Below are positions 18,519-26,610 of a stretch of DNA of 64,000 nucleotides, piece by piece (position 1 is the stretch's first letter; the number at the start of each line of letters is the position of its first letter). The notes under the pieces are model-generated. The model was not told the origin of the DNA and searched no databases. It worked only from the letters and a program-made list of their open reading frames with translations. The translations under genes were made by a program, and so were the position numbers. Source of the DNA: Corynebacterium durum. Its GTDB lineage: Bacteria > Actinomycetota > Actinomycetes > Mycobacteriales > Mycobacteriaceae. Location of the stretch: contig NZ_CP047200.1 in NCBI RefSeq assembly GCF_030408675.1, forward strand, positions 1,178,001 through 1,242,000, read 5' to 3'.

Positions 18519-18668
18519 GATAGACGGTAAAAGTTACGGTGAGTTGCTAGGTATCGGCAGTGTGTGCAGTGCATGGCAGGTAGGCATGTATGGAACTCTT
18601 CGGGTAAAGTTCCTCAACAAAACAAATGCTGTTGCACAGTCCGAGCACGGCGCCGACGGGAGTGAACC

Positions 18669-19163
18669 ATGCCGCTTAGCAAGCCCCTGACAGCAAAAAT
18701 CATCATCATCTCTGACTATGTTATTGATGGTGTGCGCCCGGACGAAGTAGGTCCTGCAGCGGTCGAGCTGCTTGCCACTTTTGGCGTGGACGTTGGTGAA
18801 CCCATAGCCATCCCCGAAAATAAAGAGGCCATTAGCGTGGCGCTTAAAACCACGATTGAGCAGGGTTACGACATTATTATTACCGCAGGCGGGGTCGGCT
18901 TGAAACCCAATAATCTTACTCCCGAAGCCACACGGCCTTTTCTCGATGCGGAACTGCCCGGCATTGCCACACAAGTTTTGCTTGAAGGCATAAAAAATGG
19001 TTCCCACGCGGGGCTTGCGCGCGGGCTGGTTGGTGTGACAGGAAGAAATGACACATCCGCACTGGTTGTTAATAGCGCGGGATGCGTTGACGGCATCACC
19101 GACACCATCACCGTGATTGGCCCGCTGCTATCTGATATTTTTCAGCAACTCGGGCGAAGCTGA
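18669..19163 (+). CDS. MoaB/Mog-family molybdopterin adenylyltransferase-like protein (copy 3)
   Basis: 164 residues, closely similar over its whole length to the protein at 8551-9075. The MoCF motif reads IIITAGGVGLKPNNLTPEAT, where the canonical GGTG is changed to GGVG. This loop binds the pterin phosphate, so the change may lower activity or mark a specialised role. A GGGAG site precedes the ATG. It stands apart from the main cofactor operons and is convergent with the DUF2249 gene. Confidence 0.85.
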   Translation: MPLSKPLTAKIIIISDYVIDGVRPDEVGPAAVELLATFGVDVGEPIAIPENKEAISVALKTTIEQGYDIIITAGGVGLKPNNLTPEATRPFLDAELPGIATQVLLEGIKNGSHAGLARGLVGVTGRNDTSALVVNSAGCVDGITDTITVIGPLLSDIFQQLGRS

Positions 19164-19191
19164 AACAAATCAACGTGGCGTGTGTGGCAGT

Positions 19192-19449
19192 TTAGGCCGT
19201 GCGGGTGAACTTGATCCGCCACACATCAGGGCCTTCTTGCAGATACTCAAGGGCAAAAGTGTCATCGCGGGCCTCAACCTCGCGAAGTAATGGCAACGGA
19301 TTATGCGGTGCAATGAGAATCAGCGCATCGCCAACGTCCCGTGTGCTCAATGCGCCATGAATCGCACCGTGGCGGATCGAATGGGGAATTTGAAGAACAT
19401 CCAGTTCAGGGATGTCGCCGCCGTGTGCGAGGGGAAGGTTAGAGGCCAT
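19192..19449 (-). CDS. DUF2249-family protein
   Basis: 85 residues. The LDVLQIPHSIRHGAIHGAL segment and DALILIAPHNPLPLLREVEAR match the DUF2249 pattern, a small TusA/SirA-like fold. Family members often lie with nitrate- or nitric-oxide-related genes and hemerythrins, but their biochemical role is not established. AAAGGA before the ATG supports the start. The nitrate genes 11 kb away make a link plausible but unproven. Confidence 0.75.
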   Translation of the reverse strand: MASNLPLAHGGDIPELDVLQIPHSIRHGAIHGALSTRDVGDALILIAPHNPLPLLREVEARDDTFALEYLQEGPDVWRIKFTRTA

Positions 19450-19710
19450 AACGTAGTCCTTTCAACAATATGTGCCGAATGGTGCCTGTGGGAGGCAAGT
19501 ACAAAATCTCACTATACGGGGATTGGGACTGTTGCGTTGATTGTTGGGCGTGTTGGGTGTCGACGTCGCGTCTGTTGACGCGCTAGTACCGGCACCGTGG
19601 TAGTGGACTCGCGGTGTGAGCTTGTGGCGTCGGTGATCATCAACGATGGGGATAGTGCATGCGATTTTTAACTTCTGTAACTGTGCTGTAGTGTTATGTC
19701 GCGTTGCTAC

Positions 19711-19786
19711 GCCCCGTTCGTCTAGCGGCCTAGGACGCCGGCCTCTCACGCCGGTAACACGGGTTCAAATCCCGTACGGGGTACCA
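19711..19786 (+). tRNA. tRNA-Glu (anticodon CTC)
   Basis: A full cloverleaf: acceptor GCCCCGT pairing with ACGGGGT (G1 with U72 as wobble), anticodon stem CCGGC/GCCGG with loop CTCTCAC, T arm ACGGG-TTCAAAT-CCCGT, discriminator A and an encoded CCA. An apparently accessory gene block starts immediately downstream, a frequent insertion pattern at tRNA genes. I found no second copy of the tRNA 3' end in the window. Confidence 0.96.
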
Positions 19787-19790
19787 TGAT

Positions 19791-19830
19791 ACCGCCCAAC
19801 CTGCGCATAGTGCGTGCGCTGGGCGGTTTT
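19791..19830 (+). terminator. Terminator of tRNA-Glu
   Basis: Stem ACCGCCCA/TGGGCGGT with an inner GCGCA/TGCGT pairing, followed by TTT. It starts 4 bases after the CCA end. Confidence 0.85.
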
Positions 19831-20142
19831 GCGTTGAGAAGTGGGTGCGTTGGCGGGGCACTAGGTGGGGTAAGTGGTGGGGTAGGTGTGATGCAATCTG
19901 AATTGAATCGTTACAGTAATATGGTCGTGTTTTTCTGAATCGAAATATGGGGAAGTTTTGAGGGTGCTTTATGTCACTGCGTGTAATAATTGTACGTGGT
20001 GGATTGATGATTCGGTAAAGGTTTCATTACTTTTGTGTGTGGAGGTTGTTGGCGTGGCTTGGACGCAAAATTATGCGCGCTAAAATACCTGTTGGATGTG
20101 CAGTAGGGTAGTGTGGTCCCGCTCTTGAAAGGGGTCTTATTT
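19831..20142. other. Spacer before the anchored hydrolase gene
   Basis: 312 bp with rising A+T content. It presumably holds the hydrolase promoter. No gene, repeat or strong hairpin was seen. Confidence 0.4.
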
Positions 20143-21093
20143 ATGAGGAAGATATGGAAAATTCTTCTCATTATAGTCGCGATACTTGTCGTATGTTTAA
20201 TTGGTTTCGTGGCAACGATGATGTATTTGAATAAAAGCACCACAGGTGATGATGGTGTTGCTGCTGGGTATGCTGAAAAAATTAGTTTCAGTGGTCAATT
20301 GGAGCAGCGTTATTCTAAACCCGGTCCGTATCAGGTGGTGGAAAGTACGCAGGATGGTGGCGGTGACCCTACCAAGGAATACCACATTTATCGACCCCAG
20401 AGTGCAGATAGTGCTGGGAAAACATTCCCACTGGTCTTGATGGCTAACGGTACGAGGACTCCCTCGACGACGTACGCGCCTATTCTGGAGCATCTAGCTA
20501 GTTGGGGATTTGTTGTTGTGGGGAATGAGGATCCGAATAGTGGATCTGGGGCGTCAACATCGGCCATGCTTGATGCGATGCTGCAGATGAATGGAACGGA
20601 AAGGAGTCCCCTACGCAATATCGTGAATACCAATAAAATTGGCGTTTCTGGTCATTCACAGGGTGGTGCGGGCGCGATTAATGCGGCGACTAACTATCCT
20701 AATAGTGGTCAGTATGCTGCGCTATACACTGCTAGCGCGATTGAGAATGGAAATGCAAAACGTCTCGGATGTTCTTATGATACTTCCTCATTGAAGGCGC
20801 AGTATTTCATGATGGCTGGTACGGAAGCAAGTGATAGCTTTACTATTAGTCCACTTAAGGATTTGACGCAGAACTTTGAAGCGCCAAATGCTGGTAAACC
20901 TGGCGTTATGGCGCGTCGAGAGGGAGCTGATCATAAAGACGTTCTCGAATTTGGTGATCCGTATATGACGGCCTGGTTCCTCTGGACGCTCAGCGATGAT
21001 AAAGAAGCCGAAAAAGTGTTTGCGGGTCCTGATGCTGAGCTGGCTCACAATAGCGACTGGAAGGATGTGCAGACACGGAACATGCCTAAGTAA
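20143..21093 (+). CDS. Membrane-anchored alpha/beta hydrolase (lipase/chlorophyllase-like)
   Basis: 316 residues: an N-terminal helix (KILLIIVAILVVCLIGFVA) acting as signal anchor, then an extracytoplasmic hydrolase domain. The nucleophile elbow is GVSGHSQGG (S172), the His is probably H264 in EGADHKDVLE, and the acid lies in the TEASDSF region near 230. The order resembles dienelactone hydrolase or cutinase-like esterases acting on small or polymeric esters. AAAGGGG before the ATG fixes the start. The codon mix is richer in A+T than the core genes. Confidence 0.85.
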   Translation: MRKIWKILLIIVAILVVCLIGFVATMMYLNKSTTGDDGVAAGYAEKISFSGQLEQRYSKPGPYQVVESTQDGGGDPTKEYHIYRPQSADSAGKTFPLVLMANGTRTPSTTYAPILEHLASWGFVVVGNEDPNSGSGASTSAMLDAMLQMNGTERSPLRNIVNTNKIGVSGHSQGGAGAINAATNYPNSGQYAALYTASAIENGNAKRLGCSYDTSSLKAQYFMMAGTEASDSFTISPLKDLTQNFEAPNAGKPGVMARREGADHKDVLEFGDPYMTAWFLWTLSDDKEAEKVFAGPDAELAHNSDWKDVQTRNMPK

Positions 21094-21132
21094 GCACGTT
21101 CTGGCTCTGCGTAGTGTTCATCTGGTATTGGT

Positions 21133-21169
21133 CCTCCCATATCGCCTGAGGTGATGGCGATATGGGAGG
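21133..21169. terminator. Terminator after the anchored hydrolase
   Basis: A perfect 14-bp stem CCTCCCATATCGCC/GGCGATATGGGAGG with a 9-base loop. No long T-run follows. Confidence 0.75.
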
Positions 21170-21499
21170 GCCAGCTGTCTTTAGCAACGCCTGCGAGCAG
21201 GGCGCAGGCTGCGATGAAGTGAAGAGCCTTTTTATTCGCACATGTTTAATATGGGGGAGGAAAACGTTTCAAAATAAACTACTAGAGTGCCATAAGGGTG
21301 TGTGCTGCCGTTTATCGACGCCGCGTTCGCCGCACATTTGCTATAGCGTGCGGTGTGGGGCAGACTCAGTTCAGGGCTGGGCAGTCTGGCCTGCAGGATC
21401 TGACTACTTCCGTGGGGCTGTTCCCTGCGTAGATATGTGCTGAGGCTGTGAACCGCATAGACTTCCCATATGAGCTTCATCCACTGAGAGGAGATGTTT
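21170..21499. other. Spacer before the CDP-alcohol transferase gene
   Basis: 330 bp without a supported gene. It contains the recurrent oligomer TTATCGACGCC at 21312-21322, inside a 39-bp element (21304-21342) that recurs at 23428-23466. Confidence 0.5.
21304..21342 (+). repeat. 39-bp intergenic repeat, copy A
   Basis: Matches 23428-23466 at 29 of 39 positions, and all ten differences are transitions. It includes the exact 11-mer TTATCGACGCC and ends CCGCACATTTGCT. Confidence 0.7.
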
Positions 21500-22270
21500 G
21501 TGTCGTCCGCGCAATATCCGGCACGGATCCGCGCTGCCGCCTGGGCAGTGCACATTTTGACCATGTCGGGACTGGTGTGGGCCAGCCTGGCCATGCTGGC
21601 CACTATCCACCGAGAGTTCACCTGGATGTGGGTCTGGCTTCTCGTTGCCCTTGTCGTCGATGGTGTGGACGGCACCTTGGCTCGGCGCGCTAAAGTGTCC
21701 GAGGTTATTCCTTGGTTTGATGGCAGCATTGTGGACATTGTTGTCGACTATCTCACCTGGACCTTCATTCCGGCTGTCTTTATGTACGTGGGTCTGGATA
21801 TGGGCCCCAAGCCGGTAGCTGGTCTGCTGATGGCGCTTATTCTGACCTCGTCAATGTTCTGCTATGCCAACAAGCAGTGGAAGTCCACCGACTATTATTT
21901 TGTGGGTTTCCCGGCAGCGTGGAACATCGTGGCGTTGATGTTCTACGTGCTGGGCACTCCAGCGATTGTCAATATCATCGTCACCCTTGTGCTTGCGGTG
22001 CTTACGTTGGTGCCCACGCATTACGTTCATCCGGCGCGTGTGAAGCGTTTCCGCACTCTCAATATCGCCGCAGTGGCCTTGTGGTTCCTGGCTACCTGTT
22101 GGCTGGTGGCTATCTACCCCGAGCGACCTCTGAGTACGGTTGCCGTCATTGTTGTCTGTGGTGGGTGGGTCTTGCTCGCAGGGTGTCTGCGTTCGATTCG
22201 TGGTGCAGAGTTGGTCACGGAACCCTCTACGACGCCAGACACAGAGCCAGCCAGCTCCGACGATTCCTAG
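21500..22270 (+). CDS. pcs: CDP-alcohol phosphatidyltransferase, phosphatidylcholine synthase-like
   Basis: 256 residues with about eight helices. The catalytic motif is complete: D54-x2-D57-G58-x2-A61-R62...G75-x3-D79-x3-D83 (VVDGVDGTLARRAKV, then FDGSIVDIVVD). The spacing and the SIVDIVVDYLTW context resemble phosphatidylcholine synthases, which join CDP-diacylglycerol and choline, more than PgsA or PssA. GAGAGGAG abuts the ATG at 21494, so the GTG at 21500, six bases on, is the better start. Phosphatidylcholine is not a usual corynebacterial lipid, so the substrate needs care. Confidence 0.78.
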   Translation: MSSAQYPARIRAAAWAVHILTMSGLVWASLAMLATIHREFTWMWVWLLVALVVDGVDGTLARRAKVSEVIPWFDGSIVDIVVDYLTWTFIPAVFMYVGLDMGPKPVAGLLMALILTSSMFCYANKQWKSTDYYFVGFPAAWNIVALMFYVLGTPAIVNIIVTLVLAVLTLVPTHYVHPARVKRFRTLNIAAVALWFLATCWLVAIYPERPLSTVAVIVVCGGWVLLAGCLRSIRGAELVTEPSTTPDTEPASSDDS

Positions 22271-22338
22271 CTGCCTGGCCGAAACCACTGCCGAATAGGC
22301 CGTTAAACATCTCAGTCCGAACAACACAGCACAATAAA

Positions 22339-22372
22339 GCGGCCACCGATCATAAAAGTCGGGTGGCCGCTC
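22339..22372. terminator. Bidirectional terminator
   Basis: Stem AGCGGCCACC/GGTGGCCGCT between the convergent pcs-like gene and the membrane protein gene. Confidence 0.8.
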
Positions 22373-22394
22373 TATCTCTTATAGGGGTGCTAGC

Positions 22395-23360
22395 TCAACC
22401 TGTCCGTGGGGCATGCAGGCCCTGAGCGACGGCGACATCCCGCAGCCAGCGCCCGCCCTCAAGCAGAAATGTTGCAAGGATGAGGGCGATTACTACCATG
22501 ATGACCCAGCCGGGGTACCTATTGCCGTTCCCATGGCTACCTGCGAAGAAGAAGTACACGTACGGCGCTATGAAGGTGATGAGGGTGACCAGCAGGCCGG
22601 TGAAGCGGGTGCGGCGTCGTTGGCCCGCCACCATCGCCATGATGCCCCAGGTGTAGGGCACAGCGGTAACAATGTCGATGGTCCACAGCACGAAGGGGTT
22701 GCCACGAAATCCTGGGGCGAAAGTCGCTGGCAGTGCCCGTAACGAGGAATAGATGAACACCACCGAGTAGGCAAGGAATTTCGGGTTGTGCAGAAGACGG
22801 ACTACGTCGGCCCGAGGCACCAGGCTCACTCCGGCTTCACGTAGAGCGCTCAGGGTGTGTTGGGAGACCCGCAACGGGTCTGTACCTTCCAGAACGGTGC
22901 GTAGATAACCGATCTGCTCAGGGGTGCCGTCGGCCCACTCGTACAGGAGTTGCCGCGGGCTGACGGCGACCACAACAGTGTCGTTGTCCTCGCTATCGTG
23001 CACGGAAGCGATATGAACAAGTTCCTTGCCCAGGATCTCTCGCAGCTGGGCGAGCTGCTCGGGGGTCACTTCACTCAGCCACAGGTGTTGCCCGTGTTCT
23101 ACGGCTAAGGACAGCGCGTGTCCCAGCGCCCAGCCATGCTCGTCGGGGGTCAGTAGTTCCTTGGAGTTGGAGACGTGGGCAAGTTCGGGGACATCGGCGA
23201 CATTGAAACGTGTCAGGTCGCCAACCCTATCGACTTCCGCCACTGTCCGCAGGACCTCAGGGTCTAGGACGTGGCGTTGCACAATAGGTAGCTCGATGAC
23301 GGAGCGCAGGGCTAGCAAGTTCATCATCGAGGAACGGAAAGTACGAGTGTTTTCAGGCAT
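22395..23360 (-). CDS. Membrane protein of unknown function
   Basis: 321 residues from the ATG at 23360. The first 190 or so are soluble and acidic, with no motif I recognise; the second half has four hydrophobic helices (for example YSVVFIYSSLRALPATF, FTGLLVTLITFIAPYVYFFFAG) and a basic RRRTR loop. No convincing ribosome site lies upstream, so a start at the MMNLLALRS methionines is possible. It is convergent with the pcs-like gene. I can offer no function. Confidence 0.7.
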   Translation of the reverse strand: MPENTRTFRSSMMNLLALRSVIELPIVQRHVLDPEVLRTVAEVDRVGDLTRFNVADVPELAHVSNSKELLTPDEHGWALGHALSLAVEHGQHLWLSEVTPEQLAQLREILGKELVHIASVHDSEDNDTVVVAVSPRQLLYEWADGTPEQIGYLRTVLEGTDPLRVSQHTLSALREAGVSLVPRADVVRLLHNPKFLAYSVVFIYSSLRALPATFAPGFRGNPFVLWTIDIVTAVPYTWGIMAMVAGQRRRTRFTGLLVTLITFIAPYVYFFFAGSHGNGNRYPGWVIMVVIALILATFLLEGGRWLRDVAVAQGLHAPRTG

Positions 23361-23427
23361 TGATTCGAGTTTAAAGGAGCAGGTTGAAGTTTGATGAATT
23401 CTGTACACCGACGCGGCTGATGGCTGT

Positions 23428-23466
23428 GTCGCTGCTTATCGACGTCGCGCCTACCGCACGTTTGCT
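23428..23466 (+). repeat. 39-bp intergenic repeat, copy B
   Basis: Partner of 21304-21342. It carries GCTTATCGACGTC, one base off the 13-mer, and ends CCGCACGTTTGCT just before the beta-helix gene. Confidence 0.7.
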
Positions 23467-23496
23467 GCAAAGTTGGCACGGGGATACCGTATAAGC

Positions 23497-24279
23497 ATGT
23501 GTGCTACTTTTGAGCTTACTGGGGAAAGGAAAATCAATAAGCAGGGGGTCCGTCTTTATCGTATTCGGGCGACACGGGATATTGCTGCTCGTGGTGTTCG
23601 TGCGGGCGACCTTGGTGGATGGGTAAGTTCTACGCATACGACGACGGGGGAACTCCGCATTGCCAAGGATGCCTGGGTGTCGCATGAGGCTGAAATATTC
23701 GAAGATGCATGCGTTACTGATAGTGCGCGTGTGGGTGGGCACGCGCGGGTTTGCGGTCACACAATGATTTCTGGATATGCCAGAGTGTATGGCTGGTCGC
23801 GAGTGTATGGCCGCGCACACGTCTTTCAGACAGCGGTGGTGGATGGCAATGCGAGAGTGGGTGGTAACGCTCGCGTGTTGGGAGCGGCCCATATTCATGA
23901 TCACGTCCAGGTACGAGGAGAAGCATGCGTGGCAGGAGAGGCTTCGCTTTATGACCGCGTATGTGTTGGCGATCAGGCGCGCATATCCGGGTCGGCTTAC
24001 TTATGTGGGCGTGCTGTTATTGCGGGCAATGCCGCTATTGCTGAGGATGCACATTTCCAAGTATTTGAGACACTTGAGACCTTTGAAGATAGTGTCGAGC
24101 TTATCCGCACGGCTCTTCCCAATGGTGAGTATGGTACGCAGGTGCGAATTGGAACGTGGATAGGTGATATTGGTTCTGTTGTTGATCAACTGTTCTTGTG
24201 CTGGCAACGGCATCAGCATGCGCGGTGCTCACAATCAGAATGGATGGAACGTGCCCTTCAGATCCGATCAAGGTGTTAG
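23497..24279 (+). CDS. Beta-helix (hexapeptide-like repeat) protein
   Basis: 260 residues. The N-terminus (FELTGERKINKQGVRLYRIRATRD...GVRAGDLGGWVSS) is the leader found on phage and bacterial left-handed beta-helix proteins. It is followed by about 18 short repeats of the kind DGNARVGGNARVLGAAHIHD and a C-terminal cap. Such proteins fold as a parallel helix; activity is unknown and acyltransferase residues are not evident. The start at 23497 places the leader at the N-terminus. The gene ends where a degenerate second copy begins. Confidence 0.75.
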   Translation: MCATFELTGERKINKQGVRLYRIRATRDIAARGVRAGDLGGWVSSTHTTTGELRIAKDAWVSHEAEIFEDACVTDSARVGGHARVCGHTMISGYARVYGWSRVYGRAHVFQTAVVDGNARVGGNARVLGAAHIHDHVQVRGEACVAGEASLYDRVCVGDQARISGSAYLCGRAVIAGNAAIAEDAHFQVFETLETFEDSVELIRTALPNGEYGTQVRIGTWIGDIGSVVDQLFLCWQRHQHARCSQSEWMERALQIRSRC

Positions 24280-24556
24280 AAAAGGTGATCTTGGTGGATG
24301 GGTGAGCTCGAAATATTTGAATGATGGCACCATTCGGATTAGTGGGGAAGCGTGGGTTGCGGGCGATGCCATAGTGAAAGAAAACGCGCGAGTTGAGGGT
24401 AATGCTTGCGTAAAAGACAATGCCGTTGTCGCTGGTAGTGTTCGTGTTTCGCGCTGTGCAGTGGTTGAAAAAGGCGCAATGATATGGGGGACTATAGAGG
24501 TAACAGATTGGGCACGCGTTGGCGGCAGCGCGCGGATTTGGCTGATTCTATGGTGA
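24225..24556 (+). pseudogene. Degenerate tandem copy of the beta-helix gene
   Basis: From about 24263 one frame reads SDQGVRKGDLGGWVSSKYLNDG and about 80 residues of the same repeats (VKENARVEGNACVKDNAVVAG), ending abruptly in IWLILW. The matching start of the leader (LQIRS) lies in the frame of the preceding gene, so a frameshift near 24265 separates the two parts. I read this as a second copy with its 5' end fused to the first gene and its repeats cut short. Confidence 0.6.
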
Positions 24557-24635
24557 AAACCTGGAACGTATGGGCGGGCTAGTAAACGTGCTTATATCTC
24601 GGCATTCTGGTACCAGTGTCAACTATTATGGCGCT

Positions 24636-25115
24636 ATGCCCCGTAGACGATTGTTAACAGCACTACCGGACATTACTCTCATTTGCTCTGTGCTGGTTGC
24701 GGTCGCTTTCGACGTATTCATTCCATTGGTGATCTTGTACTCTGCGATGTGGCTAAAGGTGCTGGCTTGTGGTGCGATCGCCGTGCTGATCGTCCTGGGT
24801 GTGGGCATATTACGGAATCTTCGGTCGGCGGGAGCGACAACCAATGCGGGTGATGCTCCTGGTGTTCTGATCACTACTGGGTATTATTCGCGTTCGCGGA
24901 ACCCGTACTACCTGGTGTGCCTACTCCTGCTGGGTGCTGTGGCGTTTGCGCTGGGTAGCGTCAGTGCGTTTGTTGCTCCCATCATCTACTTCATAGTCAT
25001 GAACGTTGTGGTCATCCCTGCAGAGGAACGCATTCTGCACCATAGGTTTGGCAGTGAGTATGACGATTACACGCATCGTACTCACCGCTGGTTGTCTATT
25101 TATTCTCGCTCATGA
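24636..25115 (+). CDS. Isoprenylcysteine carboxyl methyltransferase-like membrane protein
   Basis: 159 residues with four or five helices. The C-terminal signature of the ICMT/phospholipid-methyltransferase superfamily is clear: TTGYYSRSRNPYYLVCLLLLG around residue 90 and VVIPAEERILHHRFGSEYDDYTHRTHRWL at the end (SAM- and substrate-binding part). The bacterial substrate is unknown; true isoprenylcysteine proteins are not expected. The last 20 bp overlap the convergent hydrolase gene. Confidence 0.8.
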   Translation: MPRRRLLTALPDITLICSVLVAVAFDVFIPLVILYSAMWLKVLACGAIAVLIVLGVGILRNLRSAGATTNAGDAPGVLITTGYYSRSRNPYYLVCLLLLGAVAFALGSVSAFVAPIIYFIVMNVVVIPAEERILHHRFGSEYDDYTHRTHRWLSIYSRS

Positions 25116-26445
25116 AGTCTTTGAAGTCTTGCTCGCGCTGGTAGTTGGGCATGGGGGCTGGCGTTTCCTCAATGAAGGAGCGGATAGCCTCAAATGCGCG
25201 GCTCGGTTTCCCAGCAGATGCTGTTTCGAGAACGTGGTGCCCTAAACCGGTGAAGTAGTGGACGCGTTCCATCGCCGGATAGGCTGTCTCAAAGGCTAGT
25301 TGGGTGCGGCGATTAACGTAGGTGCATTCTCCGATAAGCAACATTCCAGGCGTAGGGTTGTTACTAAAAGCGTTCATATCGAAATTATAATTTTTGTAAT
25401 TATTTACCTGAACGTTTGCTTTCAAGTTCATGCGAAGCCCATCTTTTTCCGTTATCGGCGGTAGTGAATCCCGATCATCGGGGCATACGCTGCTTTGCGA
25501 ATGCATATTAAGTTCCTTAGTGCCCATAAGGTTGGTTGCCTCTTCTTGGGTTATGAAGTTGTTTGCTGTCGGCATAAGGAAGAAGCCTAGTAAGACTCGC
25601 GGCCTTACCAGCAATGACATGTTGCTTTCTTGTTGTTTTTCACCGACGCTTTGCTTTATGGGATTGTCTTTCCCTGCTTGGGGAATGTGATCGTTCAGGT
25701 ATTTTTCGCTTTGTTCAAGGTCAAGTGGCAATCCTCCCGGTTCAGCAAACACAGCTTTGGCAACGCGGGGTGAAATACGGGGATCCGCTAATGCTGAGGC
25801 TAAAAGCGTGCTGCCGTAGGATTGCCCGACCATAATCACCTTGTCGTTGGGGATCTTCTCTAGCACGGCGGCGAGATCGTCGATGTTGCGTTGATGGGAA
25901 TATTGTTGGGCAGGGATGAAGTCGCTGCGGCCACTACCTACCTGGTCATAAAGGTAGGTGTCGTATCCGAGTGAGGTGAATTGGTTGAAGAAAGTCACGT
26001 CAGAGTGGGAAACAGAACCGCCAGGTCCGCCGTGAAGGAAGAGTAGTGCGGGTTTTTCTTTGGCGGCCTCACCGCCGTTGAGGTGGTAGTAGGCGATGTT
26101 ACTTCCAGTGGGTAGGTTCCGGTGACGTGTGGGTGTTTCAGGAAAGTCTTCACTGGCTGCCACTGTTGTTGGCGCGCTCGGAATGCACAAGTATCCGCTG
26201 AACCCAATAGGAAGTAGTGCCATGACAATAAGGATGACGGTGCGAATGCTTTTTATGTCCCGTTTGCGCATGCCTAGCCATGCAATCGCTACTGTGGTCA
26301 GTAGTGCCACCACAAATCCTGCCCAGCCGTTCCAGAGCCCATTGCTGAGAAGAATTCCAACGTAGAATGCAAGGGGTGGGACGACCACAATATAGGGCCA
26401 GGGGCTGTATATAATTCTTTTTACAACTGCCACTATCTTATGCAT
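25096..26445 (-). CDS. Alpha/beta hydrolase, proline iminopeptidase-like, membrane-anchored
   Basis: 449 residues. Three hydrophobic segments cover residues 15-90; the hydrolase domain follows. LFLHGGPGGS (oxyanion region, about residue 136) and VGQSYGS (nucleophile S209) are typical of the S33 peptidase group, and the His is probably in TGLGHHVLE. Likely substrates are peptides or small esters outside the membrane. AAGGAT before the ATG supports the start. Its relatively high A+T content matches the other genes of this accessory stretch. Confidence 0.85.
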   Translation of the reverse strand: MHKIVAVVKRIIYSPWPYIVVVPPLAFYVGILLSNGLWNGWAGFVVALLTTVAIAWLGMRKRDIKSIRTVILIVMALLPIGFSGYLCIPSAPTTVAASEDFPETPTRHRNLPTGSNIAYYHLNGGEAAKEKPALLFLHGGPGGSVSHSDVTFFNQFTSLGYDTYLYDQVGSGRSDFIPAQQYSHQRNIDDLAAVLEKIPNDKVIMVGQSYGSTLLASALADPRISPRVAKAVFAEPGGLPLDLEQSEKYLNDHIPQAGKDNPIKQSVGEKQQESNMSLLVRPRVLLGFFLMPTANNFITQEEATNLMGTKELNMHSQSSVCPDDRDSLPPITEKDGLRMNLKANVQVNNYKNYNFDMNAFSNNPTPGMLLIGECTYVNRRTQLAFETAYPAMERVHYFTGLGHHVLETASAGKPSRAFEAIRSFIEETPAPMPNYQREQDFKDFMSENK

Positions 26446-26610
26446 CGCTATATCCTTATAATTTTTTGTTAAAAATTTTGATGCCTATGATATGTGCTTA
26501 TGATATGTGCCTAATTGATTCTCCGCTAGAGGCTTATCTCCCCTTTTTGGAATAGAGCCTGCTCTACCCGCCGCGCTGTGCTTATGGCAATTCCATGTAA
26601 CCACAGTATT

